Positions 9,826-18,516 of a stretch of 64,000 bases of DNA are shown in pieces. Position 1 is the first letter of the stretch; each line of letters starts with the position of its first letter. The notes under the pieces were generated by a model. That model saw nothing but the letters and a program-made list of their open reading frames with translations, ran no database searches and had not been told where the DNA came from. The position numbers and the translations under genes are program-made. The stretch lies in the IMG/VR virus record IMGVR_UViG_3300037852_000186, positions 1 through 64,000 of that record. One strand, written 5' to 3'. Source of the stretch: a virus.

Positions 9826-10867
9826 TGTCAACTACCGTGAGTGAACCGTTTACAGTTGTTTGGCTAGCGGGCGTGAAAGTTACGGACACTGAGCAATTGG
9901 CGCCAGCGCCTATTGATGCGCCGCAAGTGTTAGCCGAGATCGCATAACTAGCGGGCGATATAGTGATGCTGGTAAAGTTCAGCGGTACGGCTTGCACATT
10001 GCTGATGGTGACGGACTGCGCCGCACTGGTTTGTCCTACCGTTACGCTGCCGAAGGCTAGAGTGTTCGGAACGACTGAGACATGAGGCACGCTCGGCGCC
10101 AGGGCCACAATACCGCCGCAAAAATTACCGGTTGGGGTGAAAGCGCGTTGGAGGCTGGTATTTTGAGAGACGACAGCAGGTTCGGTTGCTGCCCCGATTG
10201 CTATGAAAGCATTAGAACCGATAGGGCCAAGGTCTGTGGGCGTGCCCGCGCCGACATTATTAGAAGATGCACCAGAAAATGCAGGACTGGTCGCTTCGGT
10301 GTAGAATAAACCAAAGAGTGTGTCGTTGGGCAAGGTAGCCGCGTTGGTGCCAGTAATTGCGGTTGCGCCTGCCGTGTATGGAGTGCCCGTACCGTTGTCG
10401 ATTAGCCCTAGATTATTGACCGTGCATAGGTATGCACCGTTGTTGCTTCCTTGATTGGGTTCGTGTGCGGTTACAGTGTCGGCACCTGTGAGGGGTGCGA
10501 GTACGTACTCGAAATTAATACAGTTATTAGATACCGCACCGACATTAGAAATAGTTGCCCAAGTATTGCCTTGGGTGTCAGTAACTGCGGGGTCGCCTGT
10601 TTGACCTTTATGGAATATTACCAACGATTGGCCAGCGGTCACGGTAACTGGTGCTAACACTACGTCATCGGCGCCCGCTGTGGCCCCGCCCGACGCCACG
10701 CCAGCAACGCAAGTACCAATAGTGGGAGCGTTGGAGACTACGACTGGGGAGCCTGCACTTGTGCCGATGAAGAAGATTCCCGTCGCGTTCGCAGGAGATG
10801 CGCGTGTACCGAGTATTGTACAGAGGCAAATAAGGATAGATATTCGCACGAGGCGTGAATGGTTCAT
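9815..10867 (-). CDS. Secreted protein: jelly-roll-like domain plus ASH domain
   Basis: 350 aa. A signal peptide (SRLVRISILICLCTILG...ANA) is followed by the beta-rich head domain also present in the two giant repeat proteins (VTAGQSLVIFHKG, PNDTLFGLFYT). A C-terminal ASH / choice-of-anchor-D Ig-like domain starts near residue 260 (PNTLAFGSVTVGQTS...CGASIGAGANCSVSVTF). The stop overlaps the start of the beta-helix gene by about 10 nt, so the two are probably translated together. Function unknown; a surface adhesin or receptor-binding accessory is plausible. Confidence 0.7.
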   Translation of the reverse strand: MNHSRLVRISILICLCTILGTRASPANATGIFFIGTSAGSPVVVSNAPTIGTCVAGVASGGATAGADDVVLAPVTVTAGQSLVIFHKGQTGDPAVTDTQGNTWATISNVGAVSNNCINFEYVLAPLTGADTVTAHEPNQGSNNGAYLCTVNNLGLIDNGTGTPYTAGATAITGTNAATLPNDTLFGLFYTEATSPAFSGASSNNVGAGTPTDLGPIGSNAFIAIGAATEPAVVSQNTSLQRAFTPTGNFCGGIVALAPSVPHVSVVPNTLAFGSVTVGQTSAAQSVTISNVQAVPLNFTSITISPASYAISANTCGASIGAGANCSVSVTFTPASQTTVNGSLTVVDNGP

Positions 10868-10898
10868 TTAATTTGCGATGGCCGAGGCTTAGGCCAAA

Positions 10899-11432
10899 TT
10901 AGGCGATGGTCTGAGTTATTGCAGCGTAATATAGAATGTTGTGCGATTGCGTAGCGTCGAGCGCTTGTCCCTGCATGTTTATGGTGCCGATGCCGAACTG
11001 AAGGGGAGGATTCAGGCCACCGGCGTTGAAAGCCTGCGAGATGTTGAACGACTGTATACCTACTGCGGTCGCCAAGGGTAATCCACGCATTGGCACTTTA
11101 CAGCCAAAGACCAACTCCGTTCCCGGCAGGACATCGCCGTAACGCATAGCATCCAATCCTGTGTATGCAGCGCGCGGTAACGTGGTTATGGCAAGATTGG
11201 AGCCTGTGGCCGGATAAGAATAGTTATTTCCATCATAGCTGTAGAGGACTATATACATATCGCCAGTTGCAACAGCGGCGCCAACTGTCAAAAGGCCGGA
11301 TATTTGATAGTCAAGTGCCAGCGTTACCGCATTCGTGATAACCGCAGATAAATAAATACTTTGATCCGCTTGGCTGACATTCGTAATCGCAAACGAAGTG
11401 ACGCTCCCATATTTGGTATTAGCGGTAGCCAT
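10899..11432 (-). CDS. Probable virion-associated beta-rich protein, unknown
   Basis: 177 aa, no signal peptide, Ala/Thr/Tyr-rich and beta-strand-like throughout (DMYIVLYSYDGNNYSY, LPGTELVFGCKVPM). Composition and position among fibre genes suggest a particle protein such as a fibre cap or decoration protein. It starts 1 nt after the stop of the upstream 117-aa gene. Family not recognised. Confidence 0.6.
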   Translation of the reverse strand: MATANTKYGSVTSFAITNVSQADQSIYLSAVITNAVTLALDYQISGLLTVGAAVATGDMYIVLYSYDGNNYSYPATGSNLAITTLPRAAYTGLDAMRYGDVLPGTELVFGCKVPMRGLPLATAVGIQSFNISQAFNAGGLNPPLQFGIGTINMQGQALDATQSHNILYYAAITQTIA

Positions 11433-11433
11433 G

Positions 11434-11787
11434 TTACTTCATTACCTCCTGGCAAGCGGCAATCATTCCATTGAGTCGCGACATTAATTCACCCCATGAT
11501 AGGGACCCATGCGTTCCGTCGGCTATCCATTTAAGGAGCTGATATCCGCCTGCTTGCTGGGCTAGAAGCTCATAAGGAATTTCAGCCACCTTATCCTTGA
11601 ACAGTTTTTTCCCAGCTTCATTTTGCGACAGATCCGCTAACTCCATGAGTTGGCGGTACTCAGCCAGTTTGACATGACATTCATCGAAACTATGTGCGCC
11701 AGATTTAGCTGCACAGGTATCTAGGGTGGTGGTGAGTGTCTGGGTCGCTTCGACCAGTTCCTTCATCTGTTCTTCGAGACTAGGCAT
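11434..11787 (-). CDS. Small helical protein, unknown
   Basis: 117 aa, mostly alpha-helical and charged (MPSLEEQMKELVEATQTLTT, DLSQNEAGKKLFKDKVAEIP), with two Cys and no membrane segment. A fibre-assembly chaperone would fit its position between the split baseplate-type domain gene and a beta-rich gene, since tail fibre genes often have such partners, but no family is recognised. Confidence 0.55.
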   Translation of the reverse strand: MPSLEEQMKELVEATQTLTTTLDTCAAKSGAHSFDECHVKLAEYRQLMELADLSQNEAGKKLFKDKVAEIPYELLAQQAGGYQLLKWIADGTHGSLSWGELMSRLNGMIAACQEVMK

Positions 11788-11810
11788 TTCATTTCCTCAT
11801 GCGCATATTG

Positions 11811-12113
11811 TTAATCCGGTGGTAGCACGTCAAAAATAACTTCACTCGAATATATCGGCCCGCGAGGACCAGGAAACGTTACCGCGACTTCTGCCCAATA
11901 GCGTCCCGCTGGAAACTCCCCAGCAAAGACCGCATATTCCCATTCGATAGTTATCGTGTTCCACGCCATAGTGCGCGTGCGCAGCAGGTTGCCTTGGTCG
12001 CGGATATTGAGTACGGCGGACGCTCCGGTGAAATCATTAGGATCGCCCGAATGCTTGCGGAGCGGAAAGCCGAGCACTTTGCCGTTGTCTGCTGTCGTGA
12101 ATGATGGATACAT
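11811..12113 (-). CDS. Stand-alone baseplate-upper-type domain
   Basis: 100 aa. Its sequence parallels the last 105 residues of the giant protein at 3189-6578: TADNGKVLGFPL, NDFTGA, ITIEWEYAV, FPGPRGPIYSSEVIFDV. The pattern resembles N-terminal domains of phage baseplate upper proteins that attach receptor-binding proteins. Its start overlaps the stop of the second giant repeat gene as TAATG, so the two products are separate chains made together where the paralog is a single chain. Confidence 0.68.
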   Translation of the reverse strand: MYPSFTTADNGKVLGFPLRKHSGDPNDFTGASAVLNIRDQGNLLRTRTMAWNTITIEWEYAVFAGEFPAGRYWAEVAVTFPGPRGPIYSSEVIFDVLPPD

Positions 12114-15100
12114 TACAGCGTTGCATCGAAAGCAATGACCGCATCTAGCTCCGCGTCAAATACGATAACGACAGGCGGTGATGCGTGCGCAAATGGGAAT
12201 TGTTGGGCCAGCAGAGATAATCGAGCGTAGAAGGCTGCTGCGATTTGCCTGACGCCTCCACCCAATATAAAGCCACCACCCCAGGCCAAGTTACGTATAT
12301 TAAACGCCGCCGCGAACGATCCTTTAATTGTTGTCAGTGTAGAAAATGCGGTTCCAACAATCGCGAATATACGGTTCGCGGCCAATCGTAGAGATGAGGT
12401 AACCGCGCTGACACCTACCGCGAGTGTGCCCAATACGCGGGTTCTAGTTATTGCTGTCGTTGTGAAGCGTGGAAGATGTAGCGCAAACGCCACGGCGGCG
12501 CCAGCCAATTGTGAGCTTAGGGTAATGAAGATAGTGAGCGGGGTCCGAATTGCGACGATTACGCTGGTCGCTTTCTTTACTAGGCTGATGTTTGAAAAAG
12601 ATGTTGCCGTAGCCGAGAGTAAAGTAGAGATTCGGGTAATGATTCGCGTGGTAGTAGTTAGAGCTTGTGTGATGATGGCAAAAGCGGTCAGTGGCAGAGG
12701 TCGAACCTTGGCTAAGTTAGTAAAGCTGGGAAGTTGCGCGACCAACGTAGAGACTGTTTGTTGAAAACGCGTGCCGCCTGCTGCTAAGACTCGGGGCGAT
12801 GCCAATATCGTTATTGTGGTGGTGGCAACGGTTTTAATAGTAGCAAGTCGCGATAACGCAGTGGTTAGGGCGCTGAGTCCTACTCTTGTGGTTAGCCGTG
12901 CTGAAGCGGTGAGTGCCCGAGCGGTGAGTGTGAAAATTGCCGTTGTTGCTGTTTTGATAGTCGGCGAGATGCCGAGTGCGGAACTGAGGATTGACGTGTT
13001 TGCAGTAAGAACATCAATAATTCTGCTGAATACATAGCCTGCCGCCAGCGCTGGTTGCGAAATGCTAAACGGCAATACCCGCGAAATTCGTACAGACATT
13101 ACCGCGCCGAGGGCGCGGTTTATAATTGAGTAGGTAACGTTAGGTCGAAGCTTGAATATCGTCAGCGCGGTTACCGCGCGGTTGATGATGGTCACCGCCA
13201 CAGCCACGGGCATTTTCATGACTGCGGCGGGCGTAAAAGACTGCGTCAAAATAAGAAACGATCCGGAAATATTGCGAATTGTAGTCGCGATGGACGCGGC
13301 GGCACCCAATGCGTCCGTCAGAATAGTGCTAGTGGCTTTCGCCATGAGCCTAGCGGACGGTGCTAGGGCTTTCGTTGTAATGCTGAGGGTCGTAACGGTG
13401 GAGGTGCGAATCAAACCCGCAGCGTTGAGGACGCGGCCTAGCAATACGAGACTGGCGCTTGTAGCGGTTCTGATGAGCGATGTTGGAGTTAGTGCTTGAG
13501 TCAGGATTCCGAGCACTACATTGGCGCCATAGCGGGGGGTTTTAAGCAGTGTACCCGCACCGAGAATTGGAGTTAATATGGCCGCGAAGATTGTGCGAGC
13601 AAGGCGCGGCGCGGTGACTACGCGTGGAGAAAGTGCGGTTAGTGCTGAGCGTCCAATAAAGCGTGCGCTCGTCTTCGCTGCGGTTATCGCTGCGCTTAAT
13701 GAAACTTTAGTTGCTAGACGTGAAGCAGGCGTGAGAGCTTGCGCGATGATCGCTATTGCCGCAGTCGGAATACTCTTGACTGCGCCCGTCGTCCCGAGGG
13801 TTCTATTGATAATAGTAGATGTTGTTTTGGAGATTAGGCGAGCGACGATGTTTGCTTTAGACTGTAAGAGCGGAAAAGTGAGTCTAGTAATTAATTGCGC
13901 GCCGGTTCCGAGAACTTGGGTCAGCAAGCTAAAAGTTGGTCTGGAAAGAAAGCGGCTTGCAGCTCCGAGCGTATCTGCCAAGATTGCCACAGTTTGGTTT
14001 GCGACTTTCTTGATGGCTCCCGTTGCATTCAAAGCCTTAGCAATTAAGGCTAAAGTGGCTGTAGGCACGTAGCGCAGACCAGATATGGAATTAAGGACCG
14101 TTGTCAACGCGGGCACAAGCACGCCGAGTATTATTTTCGGTCGAATCGTCAGCGCTTGAGCATTGATAGGAAGTGTTGATTTACTAAGAAGTAGCGCGCG
14201 CGCGGTGACTGCACGTCCCAATCGCAAGGGCTGCCAAGGCACGGCGAAGGCCCATCTGGAAAATTTAGCCGCAAAGTTAACCGTGGCTGCTAGGATAAAG
14301 TGTTGCGTAACGACCGTGGTCAGCGTAGTGGTCGGATGCCCAAGCCGTATAGGTTGCCATGGTAATGCAAATACCCATTTGCTGAATCGGGTAGAGATAG
14401 GTATGCGCGCAAGCGCCACGAGGCGCGGAAGTGCGGCCGCTGGAGTAAGTGCTTGAACATTGATCGGTGTACTTACTCGGTCGGTCAATCGAGACGCGGG
14501 CAACAGGGTGCTCGCGGGTATTGTCACCGCCGCGATAGGGGTAGCTCCTTGTTTAAAGACGACCAGAGCTGTAGCCCAGTTACCAGAACCCGCAGTCATT
14601 CCTGTTGCGTATGTGCTAGTTGCCGTGACAGTGAGGTCGCTGAGGGCGTATCCAAGTGGTCCGCCTAAATCATTTCCCGCTCCAGCCCCAACCCCACCAG
14701 TAGCAAACTCTGAAATAAATGAATTAGTAGGTACGGTCGGCGTTGTTTGTATATCGCTGGCCACGCCAAATACTAACAAGTCATTCGCGTGAGTAGTAAT
14801 CGCATTGCCACTAATCGGTGCGGCACTCGTCCCTGAGTTGACAGCGGAGGGGAGAGCATCGATACCCTCGCCGTAGGTCGCGTATTCGGCGACTATGCTG
14901 CCCACTGTGATATGGCTGGTTCCTGTCTGACCGTTGAACAACGGATTTATTGTAGCTCCCGCCGTTACGCATACCGCCGACCATATCTCTATTCGCGCGC
15001 CCGCAACGCCGCTTCCGTTTGAGCGAGCCGCTCGCAGATTCCACAGTGCTCCCAGGCCAACTATAGTCGAAATCGTCGGCGAAGGATTATTCACCGATCC

Positions 15101-15814
15101 ATTAAGCGCGAAGATGCCGACTACCAAGTGGCCCACAGCCACATTGCCACCAAAGGTGATGACATCGCCACCGAGAGTCCCGGTAAATACGTGATGCCCG
15201 ACTTGAACGGGAATCGGGGCGGCTGGAGCAATAGCGATAGTTACTGTCGTCCATCGGCATGCAACGCTTTCCGTAGCTAGTTGCGTGGAGGACGAGTTGG
15301 TCGCCAGCGCTAAATGCCCGGTCATCAGGCCATAGGTCGAACCGTATGGTAGATTCTGATCAATGGTTAAAGAACCGTTCTCCGAACAAGTAGGGCTGCC
15401 ACTCGCAAAACTGCCGTTATTGTAGACTCCGATTAGCAAATCGGAATTACTTGATAACGGTCCAGCGAGCGCGGGGATATTGAAAGTGAGAGCTGTATTT
15501 GTACTGCTGTCGGTGAACAGTATTGCGTCTGGAGTAGTGCTTGGATTGGCCCCTTGAATGGCATACATCACAGAGCCCGGACCGCCTCCCACTCCGCTAA
15601 CCGTATACGAAGCTGGCTCACTGCTTGCGATACGAGCAGCCACCCACGTTACACTGGTAACTTGAAGGTGGTAGCCAATTTGCGTCCAACCAACAGAGCT
15701 GGGAGTAGCGCTACTATCTGTGACCAGTATTAGCAGCAGCAGATCGCCATCAACGTGCGTAGGAACATTGATGGTAGCAGTGCCGTTGGTCGAAGCCCGG
15801 ACTGAAGGAGCCAT
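12113..15814 (-). CDS. Giant repeat protein 2 (fibre-like)
   Basis: 1233 aa, paralog of the 3189-6578 protein. Two beta-rich jelly-roll-like domains occupy about residues 1-195 and 196-425. A short basic stretch has a duplicated motif (WVFALPWQPIRLG and WAFAVPWQPLRLG). About residues 540-1190 are tandem roughly 20-residue units (SLLTQVLGTGAQLITR, AIIAQALTPASRLATK and similar). It lacks the C-terminal baseplate-type domain, which is the next gene. No signal peptide. The repeats are too regular for a globular fold and suggest a shaft or sheath-like filament. Confidence 0.7.
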   Translation of the reverse strand: MAPSVRASTNGTATINVPTHVDGDLLLLILVTDSSATPSSVGWTQIGYHLQVTSVTWVAARIASSEPASYTVSGVGGGPGSVMYAIQGANPSTTPDAILFTDSSTNTALTFNIPALAGPLSSNSDLLIGVYNNGSFASGSPTCSENGSLTIDQNLPYGSTYGLMTGHLALATNSSSTQLATESVACRWTTVTIAIAPAAPIPVQVGHHVFTGTLGGDVITFGGNVAVGHLVVGIFALNGSVNNPSPTISTIVGLGALWNLRAARSNGSGVAGARIEIWSAVCVTAGATINPLFNGQTGTSHITVGSIVAEYATYGEGIDALPSAVNSGTSAAPISGNAITTHANDLLVFGVASDIQTTPTVPTNSFISEFATGGVGAGAGNDLGGPLGYALSDLTVTATSTYATGMTAGSGNWATALVVFKQGATPIAAVTIPASTLLPASRLTDRVSTPINVQALTPAAALPRLVALARIPISTRFSKWVFALPWQPIRLGHPTTTLTTVVTQHFILAATVNFAAKFSRWAFAVPWQPLRLGRAVTARALLLSKSTLPINAQALTIRPKIILGVLVPALTTVLNSISGLRYVPTATLALIAKALNATGAIKKVANQTVAILADTLGAASRFLSRPTFSLLTQVLGTGAQLITRLTFPLLQSKANIVARLISKTTSTIINRTLGTTGAVKSIPTAAIAIIAQALTPASRLATKVSLSAAITAAKTSARFIGRSALTALSPRVVTAPRLARTIFAAILTPILGAGTLLKTPRYGANVVLGILTQALTPTSLIRTATSASLVLLGRVLNAAGLIRTSTVTTLSITTKALAPSARLMAKATSTILTDALGAAASIATTIRNISGSFLILTQSFTPAAVMKMPVAVAVTIINRAVTALTIFKLRPNVTYSIINRALGAVMSVRISRVLPFSISQPALAAGYVFSRIIDVLTANTSILSSALGISPTIKTATTAIFTLTARALTASARLTTRVGLSALTTALSRLATIKTVATTTITILASPRVLAAGGTRFQQTVSTLVAQLPSFTNLAKVRPLPLTAFAIITQALTTTTRIITRISTLLSATATSFSNISLVKKATSVIVAIRTPLTIFITLSSQLAGAAVAFALHLPRFTTTAITRTRVLGTLAVGVSAVTSSLRLAANRIFAIVGTAFSTLTTIKGSFAAAFNIRNLAWGGGFILGGGVRQIAAAFYARLSLLAQQFPFAHASPPVVIVFDAELDAVIAFDATL

Positions 15815-15820
15815 AAACCG

Positions 15821-16102
15821 CTATGCTTTGTGGCCAGTCACCATCTTCCAACGCTTTAAAGCATGGGGGCTAATGGCTGCTGCCTTCTCTTCGCTTTCCC
15901 AATGCTCCTGCGCATGTTTGAGGAGGTCGGTAGACTTCGGTTTGCCGTCTAGGGGTTTACCGCAACCGCCGCAAAATGCGTGACCTTGCGGATTGAAGCG
16001 ACCGCAAACGCATACACCAGCTAGGTGCATGCGACACTCCGGACAGATAGATCGCGCGATGTCCGCTTCGTCCATAGCAATCTGTTCAGGGGTTAGGGGC
16101 AT
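15821..16102 (-). CDS. Small double zinc-ribbon protein
   Basis: 93 aa with ordered Cys pairs CPEC...CVCG and FCGGCG (residues about 20-48), enough for one or two zinc ribbons, then a charged helical tail. AAGGAG lies upstream of the ATG and the start overlaps the end of the glycosyltransferase-like gene. Function unknown; possibly nucleic-acid or protein binding. Confidence 0.6.
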   Translation of the reverse strand: MPLTPEQIAMDEADIARSICPECRMHLAGVCVCGRFNPQGHAFCGGCGKPLDGKPKSTDLLKHAQEHWESEEKAAAISPHALKRWKMVTGHKA

Positions 16103-16916
16103 GGTCGTCGTTCTCCTTTAGTTCTGTATTGCGAAAGTGAATTATTTTGCCGTCGATTCCGGTGATGTTGATCGCTTCTGCGAGGGTGGGTCCTTGGGTG
16201 TCGTGGTCTTGTCCGAATGGATAATCATTCGGCCATATCCCGCCGCCGTAATGATCAACCGCAAGTGTGCGCGTGACGAATATGCTGGCGCCAAGGGCGC
16301 GCGCTTGCCGTGAGAAACCCCAGTCTTCGGGGATTGTCAGCGGTATCCAGTTGCCATCTTGGTCGCGCACGATGCGGTCTTCGATGTGGAAACAGATTTC
16401 TTCGACCCAAGGCTTACGAAGGTCTATGAGCAGAAGGCCAGTATTGACGAGAAGCTTGTCCGAGGTCCAGGTGGCTGGCAGATCGTAGAGTTCTTTCATC
16501 GTAAACCGCATCGGATGCCAGGGATCGGTATCTAGCGCGGTCGATGTCAATCCTGTCGGTTCGTGAAACGGAATGGCTACACTGAGCACGTCCGCCTTCA
16601 TCGCCACCATTTCACGCATTAGGACTTGGAACCAATCATCGCCGCGCGGTTTCACGTCCGCATGCATCATAAGGAAGTGAGTAAATCCGAGCTTCTCACG
16701 ACCAGTAAGCGCTGCGCACCAACAGGTATTGAAGCCGCGAGTTAACAGGGAAGATGTAGCCTCGAATAAGTAGACTTCAAGACCTTGGATTAACGGAAGG
16801 TGAAAGATCGCTGCGCCACCGACCCAGCCAGATTGATAGGAGGGGATCGCGACCATGAGTTTGACTTTTGGTCGGCTTCCGTTAGTGGAGGTAAGTCGTT
16901 CGGGGATTATGGGCAT
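16086..16916 (-). CDS. Glycosyltransferase-like protein (GT-A type), tail-region copy
   Basis: 276 aa. The N-terminal strand VKLMVAIPSYQSG, the DxD-like HADVKP (about residue 90) and the motifs GLTSTALDTD, VNTGLLLIDL and EDWGFSRQARALG recall phage GT-A or GT2-like proteins. The gene at 45346-46125 is a clear paralog sharing all these motifs. The target could be virion proteins, DNA or host glycans; context does not decide. A ribosome-binding AAGAGAA precedes the ATG. Confidence 0.65.
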   Translation of the reverse strand: MPIIPERLTSTNGSRPKVKLMVAIPSYQSGWVGGAAIFHLPLIQGLEVYLFEATSSLLTRGFNTCWCAALTGREKLGFTHFLMMHADVKPRGDDWFQVLMREMVAMKADVLSVAIPFHEPTGLTSTALDTDPWHPMRFTMKELYDLPATWTSDKLLVNTGLLLIDLRKPWVEEICFHIEDRIVRDQDGNWIPLTIPEDWGFSRQARALGASIFVTRTLAVDHYGGGIWPNDYPFGQDHDTQGPTLAEAINITGIDGKIIHFRNTELKENDDHAPNP

Positions 16917-16971
16917 TTCGACCGGTCGTTCTCTTGAGACTTATTAGTAGTTCTATGAAGTTATTAGGCGT

Positions 16972-17607
16972 TTATCCAGCGGTCGCGCTCAAAGTCGCCT
17001 GTACGTCCACCTCATAGCCAAGTTGAACTGCTAATGCAGTGCCGTAGTGAGTCATGCCGTATAAGATATCGCCGGTGTAACCCGCGCTGGTTCCAGCGGA
17101 GCTGACACTGAACAATTGCAGTCCGTAGACGGTGATCGACCCTTGGTGATTGAACACAGCTTTGAGTGCGGAGTTATCTACTGAGGTTAAATCGGCGCCC
17201 GTCGAGATTGCTCCAAGAGTAAGTGTCGGTCGCACGGTTTGATTGACATCGCCTGAGTTGTAAGTAATTTCGGTACCCGTTGGAGTGGTAGCGGTTGCTG
17301 TGGTAGTTTCGCCAGTATTGGTCGTCTTGTACTGCGTAACATACCAAGTCGTTTTTTGTGCCGCGCCAGTGCCGCCCTTGAAGCCTACATTGAGCAAATA
17401 ACCCAAGCCTTCTCGCGTGACGAGGTTATCGGCTGCGCGAAAATCGACCAGCTTGGCATCGGAATAAAGACAGCGGGGTTTATCGAACACCTCTACGTCA
17501 TAATGCCACTTCGGAGCAGCCGATATGATTTGCGCATTCGTGGGTCGGACTATCTTTCCCGACTTGTTCATTTTGAAGAAGCTGGAAAAGGGCATTGTGT
17601 CTGGCAT
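16972..17607 (-). CDS. Probable virion protein, unknown
   Basis: 211 aa from the ATG at 17607, chosen because AAGGAG lies upstream; the longer reading to 17709 would overlap the preceding gene. The N-terminal part is mixed (KMNKSGKIVRPTNAQIISAA) and the rest is Thr/Gly-rich beta. The segment GYLLNVGFKGGTGAAQKTTWYV recalls minor particle proteins of other tailed phages. No signal peptide is seen. Confidence 0.6.
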   Translation of the reverse strand: MPDTMPFSSFFKMNKSGKIVRPTNAQIISAAPKWHYDVEVFDKPRCLYSDAKLVDFRAADNLVTREGLGYLLNVGFKGGTGAAQKTTWYVTQYKTTNTGETTTATATTPTGTEITYNSGDVNQTVRPTLTLGAISTGADLTSVDNSALKAVFNHQGSITVYGLQLFSVSSAGTSAGYTGDILYGMTHYGTALAVQLGYEVDVQATLSATAG

Positions 17608-17633
17608 TAGAGTGGTTCTCCTTTTGTTGTTGG

Positions 17634-18056
17634 TTAGAGCGGTCCCGCTGCTGACCCAGTTAAATAGGCGTGAGTTATTGAATCGTAGGTAAGGCTGAAA
17701 TCGCCGCATTTACTGGCCGTGGTCGTAAAGGTTGGGAAGGTGCCCACGATGGTCAGGCCAGCAATTGGGGTAAAGGTTGGAGTAAAGCCGCCCGTGCCAT
17801 TTTGGCAGACTATCGCGTTCAACACTTGGCCAGTGAAATTAGCTTGAGGAATAGTCACCGCTGCTGTCGCGGAGAACGTGAATATCTCAGTAGTGACTAT
17901 GGATGGTTGAAGTATTTCTGTCGCGCCCGACGCTATCGTTCGAGCGTGGATAAGATTGGTCGGCCAGACGTAGGGGGGGCTTTGTACGCCAGCGAATGCC
18001 GTACCTACGAGCGCAAGAAAAATTAGCGAGAATATGGCTTTACGTACCAACCGCAT
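17634..18056 (-). CDS. Secreted fibre-unit-like protein
   Basis: 140 aa with a strong signal peptide (RKAIFSLIFLALVGTAFA). The mature part resembles one phage tail-fibre unit (GQVLNAIVCQNGTGGFTPTF...FTTTASKCGDFSLTYD). It overlaps the upstream gene by 17 nt. Secretion of a fibre-unit-like domain fits the wider pattern of exported products in this operon. Function unknown. Confidence 0.62.
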   Translation of the reverse strand: MRLVRKAIFSLIFLALVGTAFAGVQSPPYVWPTNLIHARTIASGATEILQPSIVTTEIFTFSATAAVTIPQANFTGQVLNAIVCQNGTGGFTPTFTPIAGLTIVGTFPTFTTTASKCGDFSLTYDSITHAYLTGSAAGPL

Positions 18057-18504
18057 AGAACTCTACCGTGCCTGTCATGTCTGTATTTGCCGTTGCTGTG
18101 AATTGGCCCCCGGTTGTGGATATCGCTACCCAGATGCCAGATGATACGTAACGCGGAGTTGCTGGGCTAAGAGACCACGGTTGATCGACGCCGCCAGTAG
18201 CAGGGCCAACGGGCGTGGAATAAAGAGGGACCGTACCGTTGCCCGGTGCTGTGGTGGAATTAAACACCATAATCCAGGCCGCCACTGCGCCTTTGTAAGC
18301 GCCGAGTCCGCCCTTGAACCAGCCAGCCGCCCCTAGCGCTTGCGCGCCGAAGTGATATCCCAGAGCATTGCCCGCAGCGCCGCCGATAGCGAAGGTGTTG
18401 ATGGTCGCGAAGGCGTACCACGCGCTTAGTATGGGGTCCCATACCTGCGGTATCGGATTGCCATTCGGATCTACTAGTAGGGCAGTGCTGGTCGGAGTCG
18501 CCAT
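18040..18504 (-). CDS. Virion-like protein after the spike gene, unknown
   Basis: 154 aa, Gly/Ala-rich without charged regions (AIGGAAGNALGYHFGAQALG), no signal peptide. The DPNGNPIPQVWDP opening recalls other tail-appendage proteins. It lies 12 nt after the spike gene, so a baseplate or fibre role is plausible, but no family is recognised. Confidence 0.55.
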   Translation of the reverse strand: MATPTSTALLVDPNGNPIPQVWDPILSAWYAFATINTFAIGGAAGNALGYHFGAQALGAAGWFKGGLGAYKGAVAAWIMVFNSTTAPGNGTVPLYSTPVGPATGGVDQPWSLSPATPRYVSSGIWVAISTTGGQFTATANTDMTGTVEFYAVGT

Positions 18505-18516
18505 TAATTATTATCC

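Noticed and set aside
13578-14072. A 164-aa plus-strand open frame inside the second giant repeat gene
   Set aside because: It is antisense to a clear repeat protein; its Ala/Val-rich composition mirrors the repeats. No ribosome site or known motif.
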